64,000 nucleotides of DNA from an uncultured Acidimicrobiales bacterium (lineage in GTDB: Bacteria > Actinomycetota > Acidimicrobiia > Acidimicrobiales > SZUA-35). The stretch covers positions 186,001 to 250,000 of the forward strand of contig CALAJV010000006.1 in NCBI GenBank assembly GCA_937922805.1. The letters run 5' to 3'. Shown here one piece after another: positions 45,054 to 53,251 of this stretch. Position numbers and translations under genes: made by a program. Numbering within the stretch: the stretch's first letter is position 1; each line of letters begins with the position of its first letter. The notes beneath the pieces were generated by a model. It had not been told where the DNA came from and made no database searches. It saw only the letters and a list, made by a program, of their open reading frames with translations.

Positions 45054-45668
45054 TCACTTTCGGTTTGTAGATTTCTTAGTTCGTTTGGTTCGATCAGATT
45101 GTGTGCCGGCTATTTGGCCAGTCCGAGTTATGCCGTTCCAGAGAACAGCGAATGCGACTTCGGCTTCGTCGTCGTTAAGACCGGAAGCAGTTGCCTGACT
45201 GAGTTGGTGCTGGATAAGAGCCCCTAGATACTCGAGCGGAAGATCCACAAGAATTCCAGCCGACTTCGCTTCTTCGAGCAAAGCCAACGGGGCACCGAAC
45301 AACTCGTTGCCTTCAATTTGGGTTTGAGGACCGACCAGGCCCGACTGTCCAAGAAGGTTAGCTACTAGGTGCTCATCACTATGGCTTCGAACCCATCGCA
45401 GAAGCCGATCCCAAACGTGAAACATTCGATTCTGGAGGGAGTCCTCTGGTGAGAACTCACCAATCGCACCCGCCATTTCAGACTTGATCGTTAGATACAC
45501 CGCATCGACTAGAGCTTGCTTAGTCGGGAAGTAATTGAACAACGTACCGTTCGAGACGCCGGCAGCCTCGGCAATACGAGCGGTCGAAACGCTAATTCCC
45601 TCGGATCGGAATACAGTTACTGCGGCCTTGAGAATTGTCTCCGGCTTATGTTCTTTCGGTCGAGCCAC
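45054..45668 (-). CDS. TetR/AcrR family transcriptional regulator
   Basis: A 204-aa regulator. The N-terminal helix-turn-helix is ILKAAVTVFRSEGISVSTARIAEAAGVSNGTLFNYFPTK (read in pieces, residues 11-50). A ligand-binding helical C-terminal domain follows. The GTG start has no Shine-Dalgarno sequence but has TAATCT seven bases upstream. A perfect palindrome at 45687-45714 overlaps the expected -35 region, so it probably represses itself and the SDR gene behind it. The LtrA gene on the other side may also be affected. The basic tail (RTKRTKKSTNRK) is unusual. Confidence 0.9.
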   Translation of the reverse strand: MARPKEHKPETILKAAVTVFRSEGISVSTARIAEAAGVSNGTLFNYFPTKQALVDAVYLTIKSEMAGAIGEFSPEDSLQNRMFHVWDRLLRWVRSHSDEHLVANLLGQSGLVGPQTQIEGNELFGAPLALLEEAKSAGILVDLPLEYLGALIQHQLSQATASGLNDDEAEVAFAVLWNGITRTGQIAGTQSDRTKRTKKSTNRK

Positions 45669-45675
45669 GGAACCT

Positions 45676-45681
45676 AGATTA
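45676..45681 (-). promoter_or_regulatory. Putative leaderless -10 element (TAATCT)
   Basis: On the minus strand TAATCT lies seven bases before the GTG of the TetR gene. The palindromic operator begins five bases further upstream. Confidence 0.45.
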
Positions 45682-45686
45682 GCCGC

Positions 45687-45714
45687 GTATTGGAGTGACT
45701 ACTCACTCCAATAC
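45687..45714. promoter_or_regulatory. Palindromic operator, probably for the TetR regulator
   Basis: GTATTGGAGTGA and TCACTCCAATAC are perfect 12-base inverted arms around a CTAC spacer. The site lies 18 bases upstream of the TetR start, across the divergent promoter region with LtrA. Size and position are typical of an autoregulatory TetR operator. A related stretch, GAGTGAGTATTG, occurs once more nearer LtrA (about 45762), but not as a palindrome. Confidence 0.75.
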
Positions 45715-45791
45715 ACCGGATTTTCCGCTACATTGGCAACGTTGAATGTTGCAATCGAAAAGAGTGAGTATTGAGGGATCGAGGAACGATT

Positions 45792-46988
45792 ATGCCGGAG
45801 ACATCAACAACACGCTGGTTTCGCCCACCACGCGCCCACGGCGACATTATTGAAGATCGGACAGTTAGCTTTCTGGAGCTGTTCTACGATCTCGTGTTCG
45901 TATTGTTGATCGCCCAGATAGCGCACACACTGGCCGACCACGTCTCCTGGGTTGGGGTTCGAGATTTTGCTGTCGTGTTTGGTCTCATCTGGATTGCATG
46001 GATCAACGGCACGCTCTACCACGATCTACATGGCGGAGAGGATGGTCGGAGCCGTAGCTACATATTCGCCCAGATGGCACTGCTCGTCATGCTCGCTGTT
46101 TTCACGGCCCATGCCGCCGACGACCCTTCCGACGGTAGAGGTTTTGCGGCTGTCTATACCGTCCTGCTTCTATTGATCTCGTGGCAGTGGTTCGACGTCC
46201 GTCGATTCGACTCTCCAGAATGGCGACGAGTTGCTACTGGTTACGTAGCGGGATTGCTCGTCATTGCCAGCATAGTTTTTGCCAGTGTTTTCGTTTCTGA
46301 CCCAGAAACCAGAATTCTTCTGTGGACCATCGCCACAGGCCTCTCCCTTGTCAGCAACATAGGGCTAGCACTCCGCCCCCAATTGGAGTCGATGGCGAAG
46401 GCAATACATCCGACGGAATCGCTTGTAGAGCGGTTTGGCCTATTCACAATAATCGTTCTCGGTGAAGTAGTCGTTGGAGTAGCCGATGGGTTGTCAGCCG
46501 CAGACAGATCACTTCTCCCGTTGGCAACTGGCATCCTTGCGTTATCGATTGGGTTCGGATTCTGGTGGAACTACTTTGACTTTGTCGGAGGTCGAGTACC
46601 AACAATAGGGCGGCAACGAGTCGCCTGGATTTTTGGTCACCTCCCACTCGCAGTCGGGATCTCGGCTGCCGGCGCCGGCATGGTAAGCCTCATTGAACAT
46701 TCTGGTGATAGCCGCACCCCGACTGGCACAGCTTGGCTTGTTGGCGGAGCGACTGCCACGGTTGCCTTATCTATCCTCATGCTCGTAGTAACCATCGCTC
46801 CCCATCCGGCTCGCCGGGGCGCACCATTCACCCTGGCCGCAGCTGCGCTTGCCAGCATCATTATCGCCGCAAGCCGACCGACCCCTTGGCTCATGGCACT
46901 TCTGCTGTCGCTCGCAATGTCTGTGGTCTGGCTGGAAGCATTCGTTAGACACCGACGCCATGACCTCATGATCACCGACCGAGTTTGA
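45792..46988 (+). CDS. Low temperature requirement protein A (LtrA) family membrane protein
   Basis: A multi-pass membrane protein of 398 aa. The N-terminal family block is DRTVSFLELFYDLVFVLLIA, followed by LIWIAWINGTLYHDLHG. The middle block is SLVERFGLFTIIVLGEVVVGVADGL. About twelve hydrophobic helices are visible. The frame opens at a TTG at 45771, but the ATG at 45792 has GAGG seven bases upstream and starts the conserved region. The molecular role of LtrA is unknown; the name comes from a Listeria growth phenotype. It is divergent from the TetR operon and shares the intergenic region with its operator. Confidence 0.87.
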   Translation: MPETSTTRWFRPPRAHGDIIEDRTVSFLELFYDLVFVLLIAQIAHTLADHVSWVGVRDFAVVFGLIWIAWINGTLYHDLHGGEDGRSRSYIFAQMALLVMLAVFTAHAADDPSDGRGFAAVYTVLLLLISWQWFDVRRFDSPEWRRVATGYVAGLLVIASIVFASVFVSDPETRILLWTIATGLSLVSNIGLALRPQLESMAKAIHPTESLVERFGLFTIIVLGEVVVGVADGLSAADRSLLPLATGILALSIGFGFWWNYFDFVGGRVPTIGRQRVAWIFGHLPLAVGISAAGAGMVSLIEHSGDSRTPTGTAWLVGGATATVALSILMLVVTIAPHPARRGAPFTLAAAALASIIIAASRPTPWLMALLLSLAMSVVWLEAFVRHRRHDLMITDRV

Positions 46989-47086
46989 CATCGCGTCTTC
47001 CAGACGGCACCAGACAATCAATCAGATACCGACCAGATAGGGCACCGAAGAAGCCTGACATGCCACCCGAGAAGTAATGGCTGCAG

Positions 47087-47464
47087 CTACGTGTCGCTGT
47101 TCAAAGCACTGACGAAGTCGGGGTTTTCGAACAAGTCGATCAAAGCTATGAAGTGACCGGTCGGGCCAACAGGTTTTAGGTCGCCTCGCATGTAGTCACG
47201 GCTCATCGACTGGGAACCGTCACAGTATTGGCTTAGCTGATCCGTCGATAGCGGAAGAGTAACAGTCGCTTCTCCTACCTCAGCACTACCGGTGACTCGG
47301 CCCGCTTGGAGCGAAACTACTGCCGATGAGGTCCGTCCCATTTTGAAATGTATGACAACGTTGGGCGCATCGCTTGCGACCGGTTCGACGGTCGCTGACG
47401 CACTAACCAGCGCGCCGACCCATTGATCGGGATCGAAGTCACCATCTGACGGATTAGGGCTCAC
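47087..47464 (-). CDS. SCP2-like sterol-binding domain protein
   Basis: A 125-aa single-domain protein. It shows the SCP2 pattern of alternating strands and the closing block MSRDYMRGDLKPVGPTGHFIALIDLF, where MxGDLKPxG is typical of actinobacterial members. It begins two bases after the stop of the Mca gene, so both are surely in one operon. SCP2 domains bind lipids, and fused or neighbouring copies are seen with mycothiol-dependent enzymes. A role in handling hydrophobic mycothiol conjugates is an inference from this position. Confidence 0.75.
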   Translation of the reverse strand: MSPNPSDGDFDPDQWVGALVSASATVEPVASDAPNVVIHFKMGRTSSAVVSLQAGRVTGSAEVGEATVTLPLSTDQLSQYCDGSQSMSRDYMRGDLKPVGPTGHFIALIDLFENPDFVSALNSDT

Positions 47465-47466
47465 AG

Positions 47467-48315
47467 CTACTCCTCAATTCCAGCGAAGAGGTCGTCCTCG
47501 GGCACATCAAGCTCTACGTGGGATTTAGCCAAGATGTAATCCTCGTACGGGTAGGCCTCAGCAGCCGCATCGTCGGGCAGGCCAAACCAGAACTTCTCGT
47601 TAGGGTCCACCTGCGTCGCATGGGCTAAAAGTGCTTCTCTTCTGACTCCGTAAAAGTCGGCGATATCCACTTTGGTTGTAACTCGATGATCGAGCGAGCG
47701 GCGCTCGAACCACTTCTCGTCATATGGAGACTCCAACCCCAACCGCTCGTAGGCCGCTTGGTGGGCCACCAGTCGGGCTCTGCTCCATAGCGAGTAGTAC
47801 AACTTTAACGGCTGCCAGACTGGCCCGGCCTCTGGATACCAAGATGTATCGCTCGCTCTGTCGAAGGCCAGGACGCTGATGTCGTGAACGCGGAGATGAT
47901 CGGGATGTTTATAACCCTGCTGATCGTCGCCATAGGTCATAATCACATGAGGCTTCAGTCGGCGAATGATCGCTACCAGCCGACCAGTTGCCGCGTCAAT
48001 GTCGGCTTGGGCGAAACAGTCAGACTTCATATTGGCATCATCTTCAGGCATGCCCGAATCTCTATAGCCGAGCCATTCCAGCTCGTGATAACCAATAATC
48101 TTCACCGATGCTTCCAACTCTTGAGCCCGTACTTCAGCCAAATTCTCTTTGACCTCTGGCTGATCCATCGCCGGGTTAAGAATGTCCCCCTCTTCACCGC
48201 CTGTGGCGCAGACCAGGTAGGCTAAATGCCCTAAAGAGACATATTTCGCAACCGTTGGCGCACCTTTGGACGCCTCGTCATCAGGGTGGGCGTGAACACT
48301 TAGAAGGCGAGCCAT
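47467..48315 (-). CDS. mca: Mycothiol conjugate amidase (PIG-L/LmbE family)
   Basis: A zinc deacetylase-fold enzyme of 282 aa that cleaves mycothiol S-conjugates in detoxification. The zinc motif is HAHPDDEASKG (residues 8-18). CATGGEEGDILNPAMD and WLGYRDSGMPEDD are characteristic of Mca rather than MshB. The last zinc His is in YKHPDHLRVHD. The family's N-acetylglucosaminyl-phosphatidylinositol deacetylase relatives lack this combination. MshB is a second possibility. The presence of Mca implies that the organism makes mycothiol. Confidence 0.87.
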   Translation of the reverse strand: MARLLSVHAHPDDEASKGAPTVAKYVSLGHLAYLVCATGGEEGDILNPAMDQPEVKENLAEVRAQELEASVKIIGYHELEWLGYRDSGMPEDDANMKSDCFAQADIDAATGRLVAIIRRLKPHVIMTYGDDQQGYKHPDHLRVHDISVLAFDRASDTSWYPEAGPVWQPLKLYYSLWSRARLVAHQAAYERLGLESPYDEKWFERRSLDHRVTTKVDIADFYGVRREALLAHATQVDPNEKFWFGLPDDAAAEAYPYEDYILAKSHVELDVPEDDLFAGIEE

Positions 48316-48490
48316 AGGTTCAAAACTATCGGACGATTTTGGGAACTTAGCGAGTTAGATGATCGTTAAATCCGCAGCAGGCAAACATGCAGTCCCTGGG
48401 TAAATCGCAGGTTGCAACGTTATTCAATTGTGTATTTCGAACAACGTTAGTCAGGCAAATTAGAACAATCCGCTATTTAGGAGGACCTAC

Positions 48491-48958
48491 ATGAGCGATT
48501 CAGCAATTTGGGCAGCAATTTGGCTCGCTACTGCAGCTGCGTTTGGCATCGGCGAGATTTTGATCGCTGGATCTTTTTTCTTACTTCCATTCGCCGTCGG
48601 CGCTTTGGCCGCTTCTATCGTGAGCGTAATTGGTGCTCATGTGCTCATTAGCTGGTCGACATTTCTTGTCGTGTCGGTTGCCTCGTTCCTTGGCCTTCGC
48701 CCATTAGCTCGTCGTCTCGATGCGGCCGCCCCCGATGTATCAGGCATCGGCGCCAACCGCCTCGTCGGCGCAACGGGCACAGTACTCATGCCAATCTCTG
48801 CCACCTCAGGGGAAGCCGGGATGGTCAAAGTAGGCACCGAAGAGTGGCGAGCCGATAGCCGCCCCGGCGAAGCAATCGCCGCTGGAAGCGAAGTGCGGGT
48901 AGTCGAAGTCCAAGGAACTCGCCTTGTGGTTGAAGGAGTTCGCTCTCACGGCCTGTAG
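48491..48958 (+). CDS. NfeD family membrane protein
   Basis: A 155-aa protein with three N-terminal helices (IWAAIWLATAAAFGIGEIL, FFLLPFAVGALAASIVSVIG, STFLVVSVASFLGLRPL) and a C-terminal OB-fold domain (LVGATGTVLMPI to LVVEGVRSHGL). It is the short NfeD form, which normally pairs with a stomatin-like partner. A perfect AGGAGG (48479-48484) lies six bases before the ATG. The SPFH gene follows 102 bases later on the same strand. The pair is thought to organise membrane microdomains. Confidence 0.88.
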   Translation: MSDSAIWAAIWLATAAAFGIGEILIAGSFFLLPFAVGALAASIVSVIGAHVLISWSTFLVVSVASFLGLRPLARRLDAAAPDVSGIGANRLVGATGTVLMPISATSGEAGMVKVGTEEWRADSRPGEAIAAGSEVRVVEVQGTRLVVEGVRSHGL

Positions 48959-49060
48959 GCCGGTTAAGCCAAAGATGGCTCTCTAAGCGATCCACTACAG
49001 CATCTATTTGCAAGTAATTCAGTTCGAATATGGTTCAAACAGAAGAAAGAGGGAATCAAT

Positions 49061-50149
49061 ATGACAGAGTTAGCGGGTCTAGCACTATTTGTGCTCATTG
49101 CGTTTGTCATCGTGTACGTGGCGATGGGTGTTCGCATCGTCCGGCCGTACCAGAAGGGCGTTGTTGAACAGCTCGGTCGATACAAGGAGACGGTTGATCC
49201 CGGCCTCCGAATTATCAAGCCCGTTCTTGAGCGGCTCCGTACGGTTGATATGCGGGAGCAGGTTATCGACGTACCACCTCAGGAAGTAATTACCGAAGAC
49301 AACGTTGCCGTCTCCGTCGACGCTGTGATCTATTTCGAGCCGACCGACCCGCAACGGCTGCTCTACAACATCTCAAACTTCATCATGGCTGTCACTAAGT
49401 TGGCCCAAACCAACCTCCGTAACGTCATCGGCGAAATGAAGCTAGATGAGGCCTTTACCTCTCGTGAACGAGTGAATACGGCCCTTCGTCAAATTCTAGA
49501 TGACGCCACCGACAAGTGGGGCGTTCGAGTGGTTCGGGTCGAGATCCAACGAATCGATCCTCCTCAGGACGTCATGAACGCGATGCACGAACAGATGAAA
49601 GCCGAGCGTACTCGTCGAGCTGTTGTTACCGAAGCTGAAGGTGCTCGTGAGGCAGCAGTTACAAGAGCTGAAGGTGAGAAGTCGGCAGCCATTCTTTCTG
49701 CTGAAGGTATACGCCAACGATCAATCCTTACCGCAGAAGGTGAAGCAGAAGCTGTCCGAACAAAGGCAGCGGCTGAACAGTACCGACAGGAGACCGTTGC
49801 TCTTGGTGAGTCGGAGGCTATTCGAAGCGTCTACGGCGCCATCACCGAATCTGGAACCGACGATCGAGTTATTGCCATCAAGTACTTGGAGGCATTGCAA
49901 GGTATCGCCGACGGCCGAGCAACCAAGATTTTTGTACCAGCTGATATGAGCGCAACGCTTGGGTCGATCGGAGGCATCGCCGAGCTCTTACGTGACGGGG
50001 ATTTCCCCCCAGCGAAGCCAAGGCCGGAACCGCCTTCAGTCCAGTCAGCTCGATCACCCAAGTCCCAACCAAGTGACAGCTCAACCAGGCGAACACCGGC
50101 TACGCCGCCACTGCCTCCTACCCCACCGCCTCCGCCGCTGGACGGCTGA
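49061..50149 (+). CDS. SPFH/band 7 stomatin-like protein (slipin)
   Basis: A 362-aa membrane-anchored protein. One N-terminal helix (LAGLALFVLIAFVIVYVAMG) precedes the SPFH domain, with VRPYQKGVVEQLGRYKETVDPGL, VIDVPPQEVITEDNVAVSVDA and RNVIGEMKLDEAFTSRE. A long Ala/Glu-rich coiled coil follows (about 195-260). The last 50 residues are Pro/Ser-rich and disordered. It works with NfeD just upstream in membrane scaffolding or quality control. The ATG has AGAGGGA upstream. The Pro-rich tail is longer than in many homologues. Confidence 0.9.
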   Translation: MTELAGLALFVLIAFVIVYVAMGVRIVRPYQKGVVEQLGRYKETVDPGLRIIKPVLERLRTVDMREQVIDVPPQEVITEDNVAVSVDAVIYFEPTDPQRLLYNISNFIMAVTKLAQTNLRNVIGEMKLDEAFTSRERVNTALRQILDDATDKWGVRVVRVEIQRIDPPQDVMNAMHEQMKAERTRRAVVTEAEGAREAAVTRAEGEKSAAILSAEGIRQRSILTAEGEAEAVRTKAAAEQYRQETVALGESEAIRSVYGAITESGTDDRVIAIKYLEALQGIADGRATKIFVPADMSATLGSIGGIAELLRDGDFPPAKPRPEPPSVQSARSPKSQPSDSSTRRTPATPPLPPTPPPPPLDG

Positions 50150-50253
50150 GGTTAGATAGTTGGATCGACCAACTACCAGCGACCCTAACGTCGCAATCCA
50201 TTGGCAACAGAACTCAAGCCAGGAGCCACACACTTCACGCTTGATTAATCGTG

Positions 50254-50281
50254 CCCGTCTAACCGTTTACGGTGAGGCGGG
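50254..50281. terminator. Putative bidirectional terminator hairpin
   Basis: A 12-base stem with one mismatch and one G-U (CCCGTCTAACCG with CGGTGAGGCGGG) and a TTTA loop lies between the convergent SPFH and PhoU/RCK_C genes. TTTT follows nine bases downstream on the plus strand. Confidence 0.45.
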
Positions 50282-50328
50282 TGCGATACGTTTTACCCCA
50301 ACCCAATCTTGCCTATGACCCGATCCGC

Positions 50329-51552
50329 TTACTCGCGTCGATCAAGAGGTTCGTACGCTAGCTCATCGTCGTCGCCTTCAACCATTCGCCAACCGAACAA
50401 CTCGGCTAAGGCAGTTTGCCCTTCTTCGGGCCCGCTGGCCAGGACGCGATCATCAGCTCGTAACTCAACGTGTCGCCTCGGCCGATACAGGTAGCGCCCA
50501 TCGCGTTCGATGGCGAGGACGTTGAATCCGGGTTCAATCGGCAACTCAAGATCACCCAAGGCTCGGCCAGCAACTTGGGCTCCGACTGCGACCGGAATCC
50601 GAACGACAACGTCGTCAGTGTCACCGAGCGCAACATGGAGCACCGGGTGTAGATCGCTCGACTTTTCGATCAACCAGACCATTTGCTGAGCCTGATCACC
50701 AAGATCTTCGGCTGCAGCGCCCAGGTGCAGCAGTCCTCGTAGGGTGTTCGGATCAACTTCGTCGCCAGCAGCGCGTAGCACCCAAAGCTCGAGTCGGATC
50801 TTCATCTCGTCTAGCCGGTCTTCGAGCTGTCGAACCTCAGCCGCTAAGCTCCGATCTCGAAACACCAGGGCTGAGTAAGCCAGCCCAACGGCGACCTCAG
50901 ACAGATTTTTCATCTCCACGATAGTGTCAACGGCTCGGTCAAGGTCGGTAAGCGCTGCGGTCTCTTCTGCTTGAGGCGGATGCCATTCATGGGCCCCAGC
51001 TAATTCCCGAAGCCGAATAATCCCATCAGGGGATCCTCGTAGGAATATCACATCTCCAGGGTTTAGGATCTCGTCTCCGCCTGGATCGATCACCCATTGT
51101 CGACCGCGCCGAACTGCTAGAACTCTCATTCCCGTGACTACTGGCAATTCGAACGAACCGAGCGGACGGTTGGCAAAGTGTGAGCCGTTGGCCACCTCGA
51201 CCCGGTGCGATACCTCCTCGGCCACCATCAGGTCGAGGACGAGTTGACGAGGAATCCCGAGCCTTCGAGTTACGATGCGAGCGATATCAACTGCATCATT
51301 GCCGATGCTCTCGACGGCACTGATTACTTGCATCACCGCCGACATCGCTTCAGCCTCACGAGGATTCCGCACCGCGATAATGCTTAGCGCTCTCATCTTG
51401 TGGACTAGATCGCTGATTTGGCTCTCCAGTTCATCCACTTCATCAGCCATATCAGCGTCATCAAAGAACAACGCTGCGTACGCCAAATCAACCATCAACT
51501 CACTGGTGTCTTTGGCCTCGGCCAGCATTTCTCTAAGGTTCCGTGCTTCCAT
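50329..51552 (-). CDS. PhoU/TrkA C-terminal (RCK_C) tandem protein, likely transporter regulator
   Basis: A 407-aa soluble protein with an internal duplication. Each half has a PhoU-like helical segment (LREMLAEAKDTSELMVDLAYAALFF, and again IVEMKNLSEVAVGLAYSALVF). Each is followed by a TrkA-C domain (LPVVTGMRVLAVRRGRQWVIDP, and LPIEPGFNVLAIERDGRYLYRP). RCK_C domains bind small ligands that gate ion transport. It is 73 bases downstream of an MgtE-type transporter gene on the same strand, so it probably regulates that transporter. No membrane helix is present. The ligand is unknown. Confidence 0.85.
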   Translation of the reverse strand: MEARNLREMLAEAKDTSELMVDLAYAALFFDDADMADEVDELESQISDLVHKMRALSIIAVRNPREAEAMSAVMQVISAVESIGNDAVDIARIVTRRLGIPRQLVLDLMVAEEVSHRVEVANGSHFANRPLGSFELPVVTGMRVLAVRRGRQWVIDPGGDEILNPGDVIFLRGSPDGIIRLRELAGAHEWHPPQAEETAALTDLDRAVDTIVEMKNLSEVAVGLAYSALVFRDRSLAAEVRQLEDRLDEMKIRLELWVLRAAGDEVDPNTLRGLLHLGAAAEDLGDQAQQMVWLIEKSSDLHPVLHVALGDTDDVVVRIPVAVGAQVAGRALGDLELPIEPGFNVLAIERDGRYLYRPRRHVELRADDRVLASGPEEGQTALAELFGWRMVEGDDDELAYEPLDRRE

Positions 51553-51625
51553 TATCTCTTGACCTCATCCTCTAGGACATCGTCGTATTTCGATCGACAG
51601 TTTGGCATCGATGTACGAACCGATT

Positions 51626-52954
51626 TCATGAAACTCCCCAAATCAATAGTGCAGCAATTAGTGTCGACGCTCCGACTAAGTCGAGCGTGGCCGACACCAA
51701 TGGGATCCCGTGACTGTCGGGGTCTAGACCGAATCGCACTACCGCTAGCGTTCCGTAATATGCCACAACGGCTACCAGCGTCGTAGCGATTAGGCCGCCG
51801 GTAACAGCGACGGCGATAAGAGATCCAAGGCCCGGCGAGGTGCGACCGGCGGCCACCCCAATCGTTCCGGCCAAAAAGGCGAGCAGGACGAAGATGGGAA
51901 GAGCCAGGGCGAATGTCACCCGAATATCGTCTCTAGCGTCACCTCGAGGAAAGGCTGACGGTTCTACCAGTCCAAGGTGCACCTTCGTCGACAACCGGTT
52001 CGACAATATCCCGCCCAGGGCGCCGGCGGTGGCTAGGTAACCCGGCAACAAGACGATTAGAACAGAAAAAGCTAAGAACCGATCAATGGACCGTTCCAAT
52101 ACAACCCCAGCCAAAAGGCTAAGCGTTCCGGCAACTAACAGTACTGGTACTGCTTCAATCAGGATTCGACGTCCGGTTGGCAAAGACCGTTTGACCACCA
52201 GTAACGCAACGACCAATACTACCCCACCGAAAAACAAAGCGAGCCCTCGAGTGAGCCATCCCCGTCGGATGAGACCGGTGACAAGCACAAGAGCCGGGAG
52301 GGTGACAAAATCGCCGGAAGCTGAGACTAGCGGCGCGGTTACGTTATCTAGGTCCCAACCAAAGCGAGCCGAGGCAACAGCTAGTCCGAGCGTTATTGCC
52401 AACACCACGAATGATGCCAAGGTTCCACCAAGTACTGATACAACTACGAAGTCGGCTAGACCGAGAACGGTGACCGAACGATCGGCCAAAACAACCGCGA
52501 CCACTTCGGCCACAGTGGCCAACCCAACTGCTGCGACCATCGAGCTGGCCATTGCTCCAACAACGTTTTGACCCAACAACGAATCGGGCCGCCAACTCCA
52601 CGAAAAAGTACCGGCTCGAATCGCAGTCGACAGACGGCTGCCAAGAGGTCCAAAGACGTTACCTCGAAGACCGATGGCAGCGGGAATGAACAGAAGCAAA
52701 CCAGGATATTGCCTCAGCGTCCCAGCAAAGAACGCAAAGGTAAATCCAGTAATGAGACTAGTGGTAGCCGACAGCGCCAAGGCCCCCAGACTCTGAGTTG
52801 CATCGCCGACTGCCGGACCAAGCAAGCCTCCGAGCGGCCTCCAAGCTAGTCGCGGTACCGAGAATCGACGCTCCCGCCTCAATTGCCGATCGCGCCGATT
52901 GAACAGAGTCGCAATGTTCGAAATCGAGCGTCGCGCTCCGGATCTTACTCCCAT
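51626..52954 (-). CDS. Magnesium transporter, MgtE/SLC41-type duplicated membrane domain
   Basis: A 442-aa membrane protein with about ten to eleven helices. It has two copies of the MgtE integral domain: the first around LLFIPAAIGLRGNVFGPLGSRLSTAIRAG, the second around VLLPGYLATAGALGGILSNRLSTKVHLG. These paired blocks, P-x-(I/L)-x2-x-(R/A)-G-x3-G-x2-x-(S/N)RLST, are the family's ion-pathway repeats. The cytoplasmic N and CBS domains of classic MgtE are absent. The co-oriented PhoU/RCK_C gene probably replaces them as the sensor. The transported ion is probably Mg or another divalent. Confidence 0.87.
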   Translation of the reverse strand: MGVRSGARRSISNIATLFNRRDRQLRRERRFSVPRLAWRPLGGLLGPAVGDATQSLGALALSATTSLITGFTFAFFAGTLRQYPGLLLFIPAAIGLRGNVFGPLGSRLSTAIRAGTFSWSWRPDSLLGQNVVGAMASSMVAAVGLATVAEVVAVVLADRSVTVLGLADFVVVSVLGGTLASFVVLAITLGLAVASARFGWDLDNVTAPLVSASGDFVTLPALVLVTGLIRRGWLTRGLALFFGGVVLVVALLVVKRSLPTGRRILIEAVPVLLVAGTLSLLAGVVLERSIDRFLAFSVLIVLLPGYLATAGALGGILSNRLSTKVHLGLVEPSAFPRGDARDDIRVTFALALPIFVLLAFLAGTIGVAAGRTSPGLGSLIAVAVTGGLIATTLVAVVAYYGTLAVVRFGLDPDSHGIPLVSATLDLVGASTLIAALLIWGVS

Positions 52955-53251
52955 ACCGACAGTCTCATTTGTCGTTTCTGCTATGAGCCAATCGAATTTG
53001 GCCGCAGTTCAGCGTGACCGACAAAGGCCAAATAGTCAGACCCAGTCGTTCGTTCCAGCGCTTGAGCGCTAGTGGCTGATCCGTTGAATTTCCCATAACA
53101 GCAAACATGAAAGTACCCCGATAGTCGGGGTGGCGATGCCCCAGGTTCCATTTCTTGAACACCAAGTCGATTCTTTCTATCGGCAACACTATCGGCCGGT
53201 CCGGCCGTAAGTGACTGGAATCGCTGGCCTCACCGGGTACTCTCTTTAATC
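52955..53251. other. Divergent intergenic region with hairpins
   Basis: This 297-base region lies between the Mg transporter (minus) and the PEBP lipoprotein gene (plus). A perfect 7-bp hairpin (ACCCCGA-TAG-TCGGGGT, 53115-53131) and a GGCCG/CGGCC short hairpin near 53193-53207 are visible. A 74-aa minus frame here has no family resemblance. I could not match it to a known magnesium riboswitch. It could be a leader RNA of the transporter, but this is not shown. Confidence 0.35.

Noticed and set aside
52086..52571. 161-aa Thr/Ser-rich plus-strand frame
   Set aside because: It is antisense to the membrane helices of the Mg transporter; low-complexity composition is a by-product of hydrophobic codons.
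52965..53189. 74-aa minus-strand frame upstream of the Mg transporter
   Set aside because: No family resemblance, no ribosome binding site, and it spans hairpin sequences.
52955..53251. M-box (ykoK) magnesium riboswitch
   Set aside because: I could not find the conserved M-box core sequences; only generic hairpins are present.
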